This document shows positions 18,405 to 27,409 of a stretch of DNA of 64,000 bases, piece after piece. The number at the start of each line of letters is the position of its first letter. Position 1 is the stretch's first letter. Source of the DNA: Ardenticatenales bacterium (GTDB taxonomy: Bacteria; Chloroflexota; Anaerolineae; Epilineales; Epilineaceae). The translations under genes and the position numbers were made by a program. The DNA is taken from the NCBI GenBank assembly GCA_020853525.1, contig JADYYS010000059.1, positions 1 to 64,000 of the forward strand, in the 5' to 3' direction. The notes below the pieces were generated by a model. That model saw only the letters and a list, made by a program, of their open reading frames with translations, searched no databases and was not told the DNA's origin.

Positions 18405-21400
18405 CTAGCGCGCACCGAGCGGCTGGAACACCGGCACACCCGGGCAGTTCGGAGCCGTTTCCGGCTCGAAGTGATCGAAGATCGGGAAGGCCTCGAACGC
18501 CTTGCTCTCGTCGCCCGGCACATCGTTCCCACCGAGGACGCCGCCGATTCGCTCCACGCTCACGGCACCCAGTCCGACGAGGTTGCGGACGAATCGGCCC
18601 TGGCCGTCGAAGACGTCGTGCTCCCAGAAGACGGCGCTGACGACCATCGAGCCCATGTACCGCGGGGGGATCCAGCCGATCGTGTTCAGGTCGAGGTACT
18701 CCACCTGCTTCTCGGTCAGCTTCTCGCAGAAGTGGTCGATTCGGCCGTTCTGGTCATAGAGGTAGATGACGAAGTCGGTGAAGCCGGGCTTCGGCACGAG
18801 GTTCGTGATCGCGATCTCACTCGTGACGCCATTGTAGCCCTTGGCGACGAGCGGGATGGCGAACACGGCTGAGCCGCTGGCCGTTCCGCCCTTGCCGCTG
18901 CCGAGCTGCCAGTCGTAGCTGTAGCACTCCGTCTGGGCGTTGTAGGCAATCGCCTCGCGCCGCGCGGTGCGCGCCGGGTCGGCCCACTTCTCGAGCAGGA
19001 CCACGGACAGCACCTTGGGTGGTTCGACGTTCGGGCCGCCGGGCGTGATCCACTCCTGGCTCTCGACGCGGGCCGAGCCGACCCACGCGCCCGGCAGTCC
19101 GCCGATCACGGGCAGGAAGAACGTCTGGCTGCCGCGCGGGCAGATCCAGTCGACGAGCGTCGTGATGATCCCGCCGGCACGATCCAGGAAGTAGACCTTG
19201 ACCTTGGCCGCCGTCGTGCCGGAGAGGTTCTGGACCTGGATCGCGGAGTCCCAGCCCTGGTACTCGCTGTACGTCAGAGGGGCGTAGTTGATCTGGTTGC
19301 CGAAGCTGAAGTCCAGCTCGAACACGTCGGCCGGGTAGCCGTTGTAGCTCGTGAAGTGGTTGGCGCCGTTCGTGTCGACGACGACCCCGAGCGGAACGGT
19401 CGAGCGGATCCAGGCGCTGCCGAGCCAGTCCGGTCCGACCACGGTGTTCGGGTCGAACGACACCGTCTCGCCGGGCGAGAGCGTGAGGACGTCACCGAGC
19501 ATCGGGCGCATGCAGTTGTCCTGGCCGTAGAACCAGATCTCCAGGCTCGAGCAGAGCGCGCCCGAGTTCTGCATGTGGATCATGGAGCTCAGGCCGCCCT
19601 TGTTGGCGAAGACGAGCGGTGCATAGAAGCCGTGGCCGCCGCTCCGCGGGTCGGCCGCGCCTTCGAGGTCACTCGAGATGCCGATGTAGGCGGCGCTGAC
19701 CTTCTGGTTGGGGTCCGTCACATCCGGGCATGTGCGGTTGACGACGACGGCCACCGGCTCGCTCAGGTACTTGCCGAAGTCGTACGTTCGCCACAGGCCG
19801 CGCATCCGGTATGCGGCGTCGAATCGGACCCACTCCAGGTCGCGGCCGACGACGTACAGGTTGATGTCCTCGCACACCAGCGCCCCGAACGGCACCTTCG
19901 TCCCCGGCTGGACCTCGACGGTCTCGGCGCTCATCGCGTAGACGACCGCGCTGCGGCTGCCCGTCGGCACCTGGCCGGCAGCGAACCGCCACGCGGAGCC
20001 CGGCCGGAGCAGGCCGCCGCACTCCGCCTTCAGCGGACCGGCCGCCTGCGGCGGGCAGAAGCCCGGGTCGCCCCACACGACCATGAGCGGCACGATGCTG
20101 CGGTCACCGACATTCTGTACGGTAACCCAGGTCTCGCACTCGCCGCTGTGGAGCACCGGCAGCTGGAGTCGGAAGTCGACGCCGGCGCACGGGACCTCGA
20201 TCGTGGCGATGTCCGAATCCGTCACGTTCGGCAAGCACGTGAGGTCCGTGCGGCCCGAGTTCACGGGATTGGCCGTGACGGTGACGATGTCCTCGACGAT
20301 CCCGCACTCGCAGTCGAGGCTCTGATAGGTCACCTGCCGCAGGACGGTCTCGCCCGGCGCCACCGGCACCTTCGGGTCGACCCCGAACTTGATCGTGTCC
20401 GTGAAGATCACGGTGGGCATCGTCGTGCGCGTGCGCAACGTGTCCTCGACGAAAATGTCGTCAAGGTACGTCGTGCCCGTGTTCTTGATCTCGAAGCAGA
20501 ACGTGACCGGTTGGCCGGTGCGGTTGATCTGCGGCACGTCGCGTCCCGGGCACTTGCCGTCGAACGAGACCGTCTTGTTGATCTCGATCGCCGGGCACTC
20601 GATCTTCGTGTCCTCGAAGTCGAGGTTGTTGTTGGCGTCCGGGTCGAAAGTGGGCGTACGCGGCTCCGTCGGGCTGACGGGCGGCACGCCCTGCGGCGGC
20701 CCGGTGACGATCGGCGGCCACCGAACGTCGTTGCGGCGGGTCTCGACCGTGACGAGGTTGACAGCGAAGCCGCCGCAAGCAGCCGTCTGCCGGACCATCG
20801 CCTGGATCGTGATGATCACTTCCTGGCCGGCGTTCAACCGGCCGAGCTCGGGCACGCCGGCATTGTTCACGCCGTTGCCGACCTGGAGCGTGATCCGCCC
20901 GTCGTCGCGCACCTCGACGATGCTGCCCGCCGAGATCGTCACGTCCACCTGTGCCGGGTCGACCGCCACGAACGCCTCGGGCAGCCGATCGACGGCGAAG
21001 ACTTCCGCCGCGTCGGACGGACCGTCGTTGCGGACGCGGATCGTCCACGTGATCATGCCGCCGCGCGTGACGGGGTCGCACTGCAGGAAGTCGTCGCCGA
21101 AGAGGTCCGTCTTCGTGACGGAGAGATCGGCCTCGGCGATGATCCGGGTGCGCTCGGTGTCGCGGTTGTTGCCCAGGCGGAAGTCCGTCGTCGTCGAACG
21201 GATGAAGACGGTGTTGCGGGCGATCGCGCCGGGCTCGGAGTTCAACAGGTTGGCTGCGAGGGTGTTGGAGGCGTCGAGGATGTAGCCGGGATCGACGAGC
21301 GTGATCAGGTCGAAGCCGTACGTGATGCCGGGCGCCAGCGTGCCGAGGCCGCCGCTGAAGATGACCTCGTTGTGCGCCCGCAGATTGGCCAGCGTCACGA

Positions 21401-24400
21401 CGTTGGTCACCGCGTTGTAGGTGCAGATCACGGCGTCGTCCGGATCGAGCGGCTCGCACCGCACGAAGCGCTCGCCCGGCAAGCCGGGCTGCTTGAAGTC
21501 CAGCGTGTCCGTCAGGACGACGCTGACGGCCGTCGACGGCCCGGCGTTGCCGAACCGGATCCGGTAGCGGTGCTCGAGGCCGGCGACGGCGAGGTCCGGC
21601 TCGAGCGGCATGTCCAGGCGCGGCTCGGCCGGCACGTCCTTCTTCTCGATGAACGACAGCGCGCCCGACGTCGCCGGACCCGCATCCGGGCCCCCGACGT
21701 CCGCCACGGCGCGAACCGTCGTGTTGTTGCAAGCCTGGTTGTTCGGGCTGAACGGATCGTCCGTCAGCGGCAGCGTCGGCGCCGGCGGCGGCAGCGCGGG
21801 CGGCTGGGCCGGCGGCGTGGCGCCGAGGGACAGCGACGTGACGCAGTTCTGAATGACGGTGTTGTTCGCCACGGCCTGGTCGACGGTGACGTAGATGTCG
21901 AACGTACGCCGCGCCCCGACCGGCAGGTCGCCGACGGTGCAGTAGAGCGTCGTGCCGCCGACCTCGGTCGGCCGGCAGCTGGCGCCGACGACGCGCAGCA
22001 GGCGCACGCCCGCCGGCAGCACGTCGGACAGCGTGACGTTCGACGAATCGCTCGGTCCGTTGTTCTGCACGGCGATCTCGTAGCGCAGCACGAGGCCGGC
22101 GGTCACGGAGTTGGCCTGGTCCTGCAGGTTGAAGCGCTGGTTGGCGACGTCGTAGCCGACGACGTTCTGCCCCATCGCCGTCTTGCTCGTGGACAGGTCG
22201 GCGTCGGTGTCGACGACGGTCTCGACGTGGGTGTGGTTGTTCTGGTTGAACGGGTCGAAGACGTCCGAGCTGACGAACGCGTCGTTCTCGAGGACGGACC
22301 CTGCGGCGAGCGACGGGTCGACGAGCACGTCGTACTGGATCGTCGCGCCGCGGCGGACGGCGAAGTCGACGCCGAGCAGCGTGCCGAGGCCGCATACGAG
22401 GCGGTCGGCCGGATCGCCCGGCGTGCCGGTCTCGCACGTGCCGGCCGGCATGGTCGGTTGGTTGTCGACCGTGACGATGACCGAACCGGGCAGGATCGTC
22501 ACGCCCGGCGGAAGGCGGTCCGTCACGATGACGTTCTCCGCGTCCGACGGCCCGCCGTTCTGGATACGGAGCGTGTAGCGGATCCGGCGGCCGGCGGTGG
22601 CCAACGTCGCGGACGTGGTGTAGTTCGGCGCCTGCGGGAAGGCCGGCGCGGCGGCGGTGGTGTTGTAGATCAGGCCCGCCTGACCGGTCACCTGCACCTC
22701 GCCCACCGCCGTCTTGACGATCGACAGGTTGGCGACGTCCGTGATCTCGTGCAGGACCTCGGCATGGTTGTTGTCCGGCTGCGGCTCCTCGGCCGTGGCG
22801 GACAGAACGTCGGCGACATTGCGGATGTCCTGCGCCTGCCGGAAGCGCACGCGCATCGTCAGGATCCAGCGACCGCTGTTCGGCGGTCCGTCGGCGCGGA
22901 GCACCGCCAGCTGCGCCTCGTTGCGCGTCGTGAGGGGGTTGTCGCCTTGCGTCAACGTGCAGTCGACCTGCAGGCGCTGGTTGATCAGCGGGATGCCCGT
23001 CGGCTCGAGGACGCCGAAGAACGGCACCGGCGGGAGCGACGGCGGCCACGGGGTGCCCGCGATGTTGTTCGTTTCGGTGCCGACGGCCGTCAGGCTGCGA
23101 CACGTCGTGGCACGGTCGGACGTGATGTCGATCAGGTCGAACTGCTCACCGCTCTGCAGCACGTCCTTCAGCGACACCGTCTCGGCGAAGCTCGGCCCGA
23201 GGTTGTCGACGATGACGGTGTACGTCAGGATCTGCCCGGCGCGCACCTGACCGTCGTTGTTGCCGAACTTCGTGACCTTGAGATCGCTCTTCGTGAGGAC
23301 GAGGTTCTTGCGGGCCGAGACGTTGTTGCGGCCGAGCGTGTAGACGTCGCTGTTCGTGACGCCCGCGATCGGGTTCAGGTCACGGTCCGGCTCGGTCGGG
23401 CTCGTGACGATCGCGACGTTCGTGATCGTCGTCCCCGAGTAGATCTCGGGCCGGACGAGCGTCCAGATGTCGAACGTCCGAACGCCGCCGCCGCTGTCGG
23501 CCGCATCGCGCGGCGGATTGCTGCCGCGCGGCTCGAGCGTGCCGAGCGGACAGAGGAGCGGCGACGTGCGGGTGAGGGCGACCTGCCCGCGCATTTCCCC
23601 GCCCGGGAAGTCCGTCGAGTGCACGTTCACGTAGAAGCCGGCCGGGTTGGCGATGAGGGCCGCGGCCTGCGCCGCAGACAGGAAGAGCTCGCCGACGACC
23701 GGGTTCGTCGTGCTGAACGGCGGCGGCGGCGGCTGGTTGAACAGGTTGATGACGACCGGGCCGTTGACGCCCGCTCCGCCCGCATGGATATGGGCGTCCA
23801 GCAGGTTGTCGACGTCGTTCACCTGCAGGCTGTACACCAGGCGGTTCGTCGTCGTGTCGAGGACGAACGTCGCGAGCCCGTTGGCGAGCGATGCGTTCGG
23901 CGGCACCTCGTTCGCACCGGCCAGGACGGCGCGGTAGCCGAGCAGGTTGGCCGGCCGTGTGCACATCGGCGCGTTCGTGTCGATCTCGTAGTTCACCTCG
24001 TCGGGCAGGACGTCGTAGACCTCGACGTTCTGGGCATACGACGGGCCGAGGTTCGTGACGGTGATCGTGTACTTCTTCTGCTCGCCGGCGAAGACCTTGA
24101 CCGGGGAGCTCGTCTTCAGGATCTCGAGGTCGGCGATCGCCACGACGGACGTCGTGATCGTGACGGAGTTGTTCGCGACGTTGCAGTCGGGCGTCTGCGT
24201 CGTCGTCGCGGTGGCGGTGTTGCCGATCGCGCCGGGTGCGGTGTCGGGGCGGACGCGCGTGTTGATGAAGACGCGGCGCTGGCCGATGCCGGTTGTCGGC
24301 TCGGAGGGCGGGATGTCGAAGCCCGAGCAGATGACCTCGTGCGCGCCGGTGCTGTACGTGCAGTTCTCGCGTCCCTGCACGTTCTCGATGCGGGCCGAGT

Positions 24401-25500
24401 GGAACACGACACCGGCCGGCAGTCGGTCGCGGATGATCACCTCGCGGGCCGTCGAGGGCCCGCTGTTCTGGACGACGAGCTCGTAGGTCAGCGACTCGCC
24501 GGCGTTCACCGGGTTGGGCGACGCCGACTTCGTGATCGAGACATCGGCGACCTCGCCGACGGTCGTGACCTGGTTCACCCAGTTGTTCTGCAGGCTTGGA
24601 TCGAGGTTGTCCGAGAACGCCTGCGCGCTGTTCTGGAGCAGGTTCGTGCCCGAGACGCCGACGTAGTCGTCGTCGACGCGCACGACGATCGTCATCGACG
24701 CCGTCTGCGCGACGGCCAGCGAGCCGTACGTACAGCGCGTCGGATCGCCCGGATTGCCAGGCGTGCCGGCATGGCATCCGGCCGCGCCGCTCGGCCCGAC
24801 GCCGGTGACGCTGACCAACTCGAGGCCGTGCGGCAGGAAGTCCTCGATGACGACGTTGGTGGCGGTGCTGCCCCCCGGAGCGCCGAAGGCCGGCGCGAGG
24901 TTGGTGACGACGAGGTTGTAGGTCAGATTCATTCCGGCCGTGACCTGGCCGGGCGTCGGCGTCGTCAGCGCGCAGTTCACGGCACTCCGCACTTGGCCGG
25001 TCGAGGTCTTCGTCAGCGCCAGGTCGGAGGTGTCCAGAACCGAGATGTTGTCGACCGCATAGTTGTTGGACAGATCCGGATCCGGCGTGCCGGGCGTCCG
25101 CCCGGTGACGGCATCCACGGTGTAGACGTGAACCTCGTTGTTCACGTCCGTCGCCTCGACGGCGCGCGCCTCGATCTGGACGGTCCAGCGCCCGGTGGCG
25201 GGCGCGATGCCGCTGCCGACGGGCTCGAGCGACTCGCCGAGGATGCAGCGGACGATGCGGCCCGTCTGCGGCGGCGGCGCGGCCGCCTGGGTGCAGCTGT
25301 CGGCGCGCGTCGGGTCGAGGATGATGTTCACGAGCGAGACGTTGCTGTTGAACAGCACGGTGTCGTCGAAGCGCACCTCGCGGGCCGTGGAGGGGCCGAG
25401 GTTCTCGATCAGGACGGTGTACGTGAAGATCTCGCCGGCGCGGATGGAATCGTCCGGCTTGCTCACCTTCCAGACGCGCAGGTCGGCCAGGTCGTCCAGG
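18405..25500 (-). repeat. upstream copy of the diverged tandem duplication
   Basis: This copy corresponds to 4281-10870. It is longer mainly because of the CHRD insertion at about 23570-23940. Both copies keep the domain order, and DNA matches are easy to find by eye at the C-terminal module (for example the CCGCCTGCGGCGGGCAGAAG stretch near 5886 and 20040). Confidence 0.8.
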
Positions 25501-26783
25501 AACGCCACCTGGCTGAAGACATTGTTCGACGGGTCGGCGTCCACCTGGAAGCTGGACACGGCGACGTGGTTCGTCATCCGCTCGAACCCGTTGGCGACCG
25601 CCTCCGGGTCGACGTCGACCTGGATCGTGAACACCTTCGTCTCGCCACCGTCCAACGTGCCGAGCTCGCACTCGACGATGCCGCTGCCCGGCGCGGTCTC
25701 GGCGCACGCCGGATCGACGACCGGGCCGCCCATCCCGTCGTCCGTCGGCGGGGCGTTGGACGAGATGAAGTTGACCTGCGGCGGCAGCGTGTCGATGACC
25801 TCGACGTCCGTCGCGCGGCCGCTGCCCAGGTTCGTGACCGTGATCTCGTAGAACAGCGGCTCGCCGGCGATGGCGGGGTCCGGGAACGAGGTCTTCGTGA
25901 CCATGAGGTCGACCTCGGGCTCGATCCGCAGGTCGTCGATGAGCAGGCCGGTGTCAATGCGGAAGTCGTCCTCGCCCTGGTCGCTGACCAGGAACCGCAG
26001 CTCGTGGCTGCCGGAGGTCGTGATCAGGTGCTGGAACGTGTCGAAGCCGCTCTGGCCCCATTCGAAGCTGCAGCCGCTGTTGCCCTGCAGGATCCGGACA
26101 CCGTCGACCGGGATGTCCTGGAGCGGCGAAGGCCCGCCGCCGGGCACGCTGCCCGAGAGGATCGGCACGCCGTCGAGCGTGACGATGAAGAAGTCGTCGA
26201 ACGGGTCGGGGCTCGTCGTGCCGTCCGACTCGGCCGTGAGGAAGTTCCAGTCGAAGCTCAGCGTCGCCGGCACCTGCGTCGGCGAGAGGGTGAAGGTCTG
26301 GTGCATGATCGCGCGGTCGTTGTCGCTGTTGTCGTCCGGGTCGCCGTCGAGGTCGCCGAGGTTGACGTTGCCTCGCTCGCCCGGCCCGGAGCAGAGGAAC
26401 GCCATGCGCGCGCCGTCCGGCGTGACGATGTCCCGACCGTCGTTCACCGGCTCACGCATGAACTGCGCGTCCGAGAGCGTCGTCACGGTGCCGAGGCCGT
26501 CGTCGATGTCCCAGCCGGCGAGCATGTCCTCGAAGCTATCGACGTACGGCAACACGCCGCCGACGTCCAGGTCCGCCAGCGGCTTCATCGGCTTCGCGGC
26601 CGCGATCGGCGCGTCGGACGACGGGCCGGCGGAGACCGGCGACTGCGCCGACGTCGCGCCGCCCGAGAGGACGAGCGCCACGCCGCACACCGCGCCGAGC
26701 CCCAGCATCCGCCAGCCGGTCCGACGGCGATAGGGCTTGGTGGATCGTGCCTGCGCGCTCGGGATGAGACCGGTGGGGCGCAT
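18405..26783 (-). CDS. large secreted DUF11-repeat protein with nested CHRD domain
   Basis: The 2792-residue exported protein starts at MRPTGL, with a GAAGGAG 8 bases upstream; the extra residues of the 2985-residue track ORF cover the promoter region. Approximate layout: signal region 1-46; a jelly-roll-like domain about 78-285 (YVDSFEDMLAGW ... FRIDTGLLIDDL); eleven DUF11 domains 288-2180; and the approximately 595-residue C-terminal module. In the fifth DUF11 domain a CHRD domain of about 120 residues is inserted in a surface loop; the host domain resumes afterwards. CHRD domains occur in bacterial secreted proteins, often of unknown function. DUF11 domains 2-11 are collinear with domains 6-15 of the downstream giant. 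It is probably the first gene of a two-gene operon read from the 26.8-27.3 kb regulatory region. Confidence 0.85.
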   Translation of the reverse strand: MRPTGLIPSAQARSTKPYRRRTGWRMLGLGAVCGVALVLSGGATSAQSPVSAGPSSDAPIAAAKPMKPLADLDVGGVLPYVDSFEDMLAGWDIDDGLGTVTTLSDAQFMREPVNDGRDIVTPDGARMAFLCSGPGERGNVNLGDLDGDPDDNSDNDRAIMHQTFTLSPTQVPATLSFDWNFLTAESDGTTSPDPFDDFFIVTLDGVPILSGSVPGGGPSPLQDIPVDGVRILQGNSGCSFEWGQSGFDTFQHLITTSGSHELRFLVSDQGEDDFRIDTGLLIDDLRIEPEVDLMVTKTSFPDPAIAGEPLFYEITVTNLGSGRATDVEVIDTLPPQVNFISSNAPPTDDGMGGPVVDPACAETAPGSGIVECELGTLDGGETKVFTIQVDVDPEAVANGFERMTNHVAVSSFQVDADPSNNVFSQVAFLDDLADLRVWKVSKPDDSIRAGEIFTYTVLIENLGPSTAREVRFDDTVLFNSNVSLVNIILDPTRADSCTQAAAPPPQTGRIVRCILGESLEPVGSGIAPATGRWTVQIEARAVEATDVNNEVHVYTVDAVTGRTPGTPDPDLSNNYAVDNISVLDTSDLALTKTSTGQVRSAVNCALTTPTPGQVTAGMNLTYNLVVTNLAPAFGAPGGSTATNVVIEDFLPHGLELVSVTGVGPSGAAGCHAGTPGNPGDPTRCTYGSLAVAQTASMTIVVRVDDDYVGVSGTNLLQNSAQAFSDNLDPSLQNNWVNQVTTVGEVADVSITKSASPNPVNAGESLTYELVVQNSGPSTAREVIIRDRLPAGVVFHSARIENVQGRENCTYSTGAHEVICSGFDIPPSEPTTGIGQRRVFINTRVRPDTAPGAIGNTATATTTQTPDCNVANNSVTITTSVVAIADLEILKTSSPVKVFAGEQKKYTITVTNLGPSYAQNVEVYDVLPDEVNYEIDTNAPMCTRPANLLGYRAVLAGANEVPPNASLANGLATFVLDTTTNRLVYSLQVNDVDNLLDAHIHAGGAGVNGPVVINLFNQPPPPPFSTTNPVVGELFLSAAQAAALIANPAGFYVNVHSTDFPGGEMRGQVALTRTSPLLCPLGTLEPRGSNPPRDAADSGGGVRTFDIWTLVRPEIYSGTTITNVAIVTSPTEPDRDLNPIAGVTNSDVYTLGRNNVSARKNLVLTKSDLKVTKFGNNDGQVRAGQILTYTVIVDNLGPSFAETVSLKDVLQSGEQFDLIDITSDRATTCRSLTAVGTETNNIAGTPWPPSLPPVPFFGVLEPTGIPLINQRLQVDCTLTQGDNPLTTRNEAQLAVLRADGPPNSGRWILTMRVRFRQAQDIRNVADVLSATAEEPQPDNNHAEVLHEITDVANLSIVKTAVGEVQVTGQAGLIYNTTAAAPAFPQAPNYTTSATLATAGRRIRYTLRIQNGGPSDAENVIVTDRLPPGVTILPGSVIVTVDNQPTMPAGTCETGTPGDPADRLVCGLGTLLGVDFAVRRGATIQYDVLVDPSLAAGSVLENDAFVSSDVFDPFNQNNHTHVETVVDTDADLSTSKTAMGQNVVGYDVANQRFNLQDQANSVTAGLVLRYEIAVQNNGPSDSSNVTLSDVLPAGVRLLRVVGASCRPTEVGGTTLYCTVGDLPVGARRTFDIYVTVDQAVANNTVIQNCVTSLSLGATPPAQPPALPPPAPTLPLTDDPFSPNNQACNNTTVRAVADVGGPDAGPATSGALSFIEKKDVPAEPRLDMPLEPDLAVAGLEHRYRIRFGNAGPSTAVSVVLTDTLDFKQPGLPGERFVRCEPLDPDDAVICTYNAVTNVVTLANLRAHNEVIFSGGLGTLAPGITYGFDLITLVDPGYILDASNTLAANLLNSEPGAIARNTVFIRSTTTDFRLGNNRDTERTRIIAEADLSVTKTDLFGDDFLQCDPVTRGGMITWTIRVRNDGPSDAAEVFAVDRLPEAFVAVDPAQVDVTISAGSIVEVRDDGRITLQVGNGVNNAGVPELGRLNAGQEVIITIQAMVRQTAACGGFAVNLVTVETRRNDVRWPPIVTGPPQGVPPVSPTEPRTPTFDPDANNNLDFEDTKIECPAIEINKTVSFDGKCPGRDVPQINRTGQPVTFCFEIKNTGTTYLDDIFVEDTLRTRTTMPTVIFTDTIKFGVDPKVPVAPGETVLRQVTYQSLDCECGIVEDIVTVTANPVNSGRTDLTCLPNVTDSDIATIEVPCAGVDFRLQLPVLHSGECETWVTVQNVGDRSIVPLMVVWGDPGFCPPQAAGPLKAECGGLLRPGSAWRFAAGQVPTGSRSAVVYAMSAETVEVQPGTKVPFGALVCEDINLYVVGRDLEWVRFDAAYRMRGLWRTYDFGKYLSEPVAVVVNRTCPDVTDPNQKVSAAYIGISSDLEGAADPRSGGHGFYAPLVFANKGGLSSMIHMQNSGALCSSLEIWFYGQDNCMRPMLGDVLTLSPGETVSFDPNTVVGPDWLGSAWIRSTVPLGVVVDTNGANHFTSYNGYPADVFELDFSFGNQINYAPLTYSEYQGWDSAIQVQNLSGTTAAKVKVYFLDRAGGIITTLVDWICPRGSQTFFLPVIGGLPGAWVGSARVESQEWITPGGPNVEPPKVLSVVLLEKWADPARTARREAIAYNAQTECYSYDWQLGSGKGGTASGSAVFAIPLVAKGYNGVTSEIAITNLVPKPGFTDFVIYLYDQNGRIDHFCEKLTEKQVEYLDLNTIGWIPPRYMGSMVVSAVFWEHDVFDGQGRFVRNLVGLGAVSVERIGGVLGGNDVPGDESKAFEAFPIFDHFEPETAPNCPGVPVFQPLGAR

Positions 26784-27409
26784 GGGGTGCTTCTCCTTCG
26801 GCCGGGCGCCGCGTCGGGATCGGCGGCTCGGTAGCGGATCGTTCCGTCCCGTCGGGCCGCGCGCCGCTTGGCGGGCCAGTGACAGGCCAGCGGCGGCAGC
26901 GCTCGGGCACTGCGGGTGCGTGTTCGGTTCGTTAAGAGCAAGCGGCGTTTGTCTCTGGCTGCCCGTTGCCGGCCCCGACCGCGTCGCGGCACCAACACAC
27001 AGCATGCACCGCGCGCCAATGCGGGTGCCCGCAGATGTAACGGTTCGGGTGGGGGACAGGATACGGCTGACCCGGCCGAGTCGGACACCGTTTCTTAAGA
27101 TCCGGATGAGCGCGCGCGGTCCTGGTCGACAGCTTGCGACAGCTGGCGACAACATCGCCGCGGACCGTTGGATGAGCGTACGCAGAGCATCCGGATCGCG
27201 GCGCCGGAAGGCCGCGCGCGCCGGCGCCAAATTCGGATCGAATCGGATACGCTCGGATCCGAGCGTATCCTTCCGCCGGCGGCCCGCGTTACATCTGTAC
27301 GCGACGGGTGACCGCCGCGCGTCGTGTGGTGCGCCTCGGCGCGTCGTGCGCGTCGTCCACATGGACAGTCTGTTTCGCGATCCGCCGCGGGTCGCCAGGA
27401 GGTGTTGCC
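26784..27409. promoter_or_regulatory. divergent regulatory region of the secreted-protein loci
   Basis: This 626-bp gap separates the minus-strand giant-protein operon from the plus-strand exported-protein genes. It contains an 11-mer CGTTACATCTG on the plus strand (27287-27297) and the same 11-mer on the minus strand (27042-27032), each pointing toward its own gene set. Two ATCCGGAT palindromes lie at 27100-27107 and 27189-27196, and CGGAT repeats start at 27234, 27244 and 27254, exactly 10 bp apart. No clear TTGACA/TATAAT pair was found on either strand. Confidence 0.5.
27245..27270. promoter_or_regulatory. perfect 26-bp palindrome, candidate operator
   Basis: The sequence GGATACGCTC-GGATCC-GAGCGTATCC reads identically on both strands. 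It ends 139 bp before the GTG start of the plus-strand gene and contains two of the three helically phased CGGAT sites. A dimeric regulator site is the simplest reading. An extruded hairpin is possible, but no T-run follows, so a terminator is less likely. Confidence 0.5.

Noticed and set aside
23570-23940. CHRD domain as a sign of eukaryotic contamination
   Set aside because: CHRD domains are common in bacterial secreted proteins. The domain is in frame inside a bacterial DUF11 repeat with the same base composition.
19356-26834. 2492-codon plus-strand ORF
   Set aside because: It is again an antisense shadow of the 2792-residue DUF11 gene, with low-complexity Arg/Val/Asp composition and no recognisable domain.
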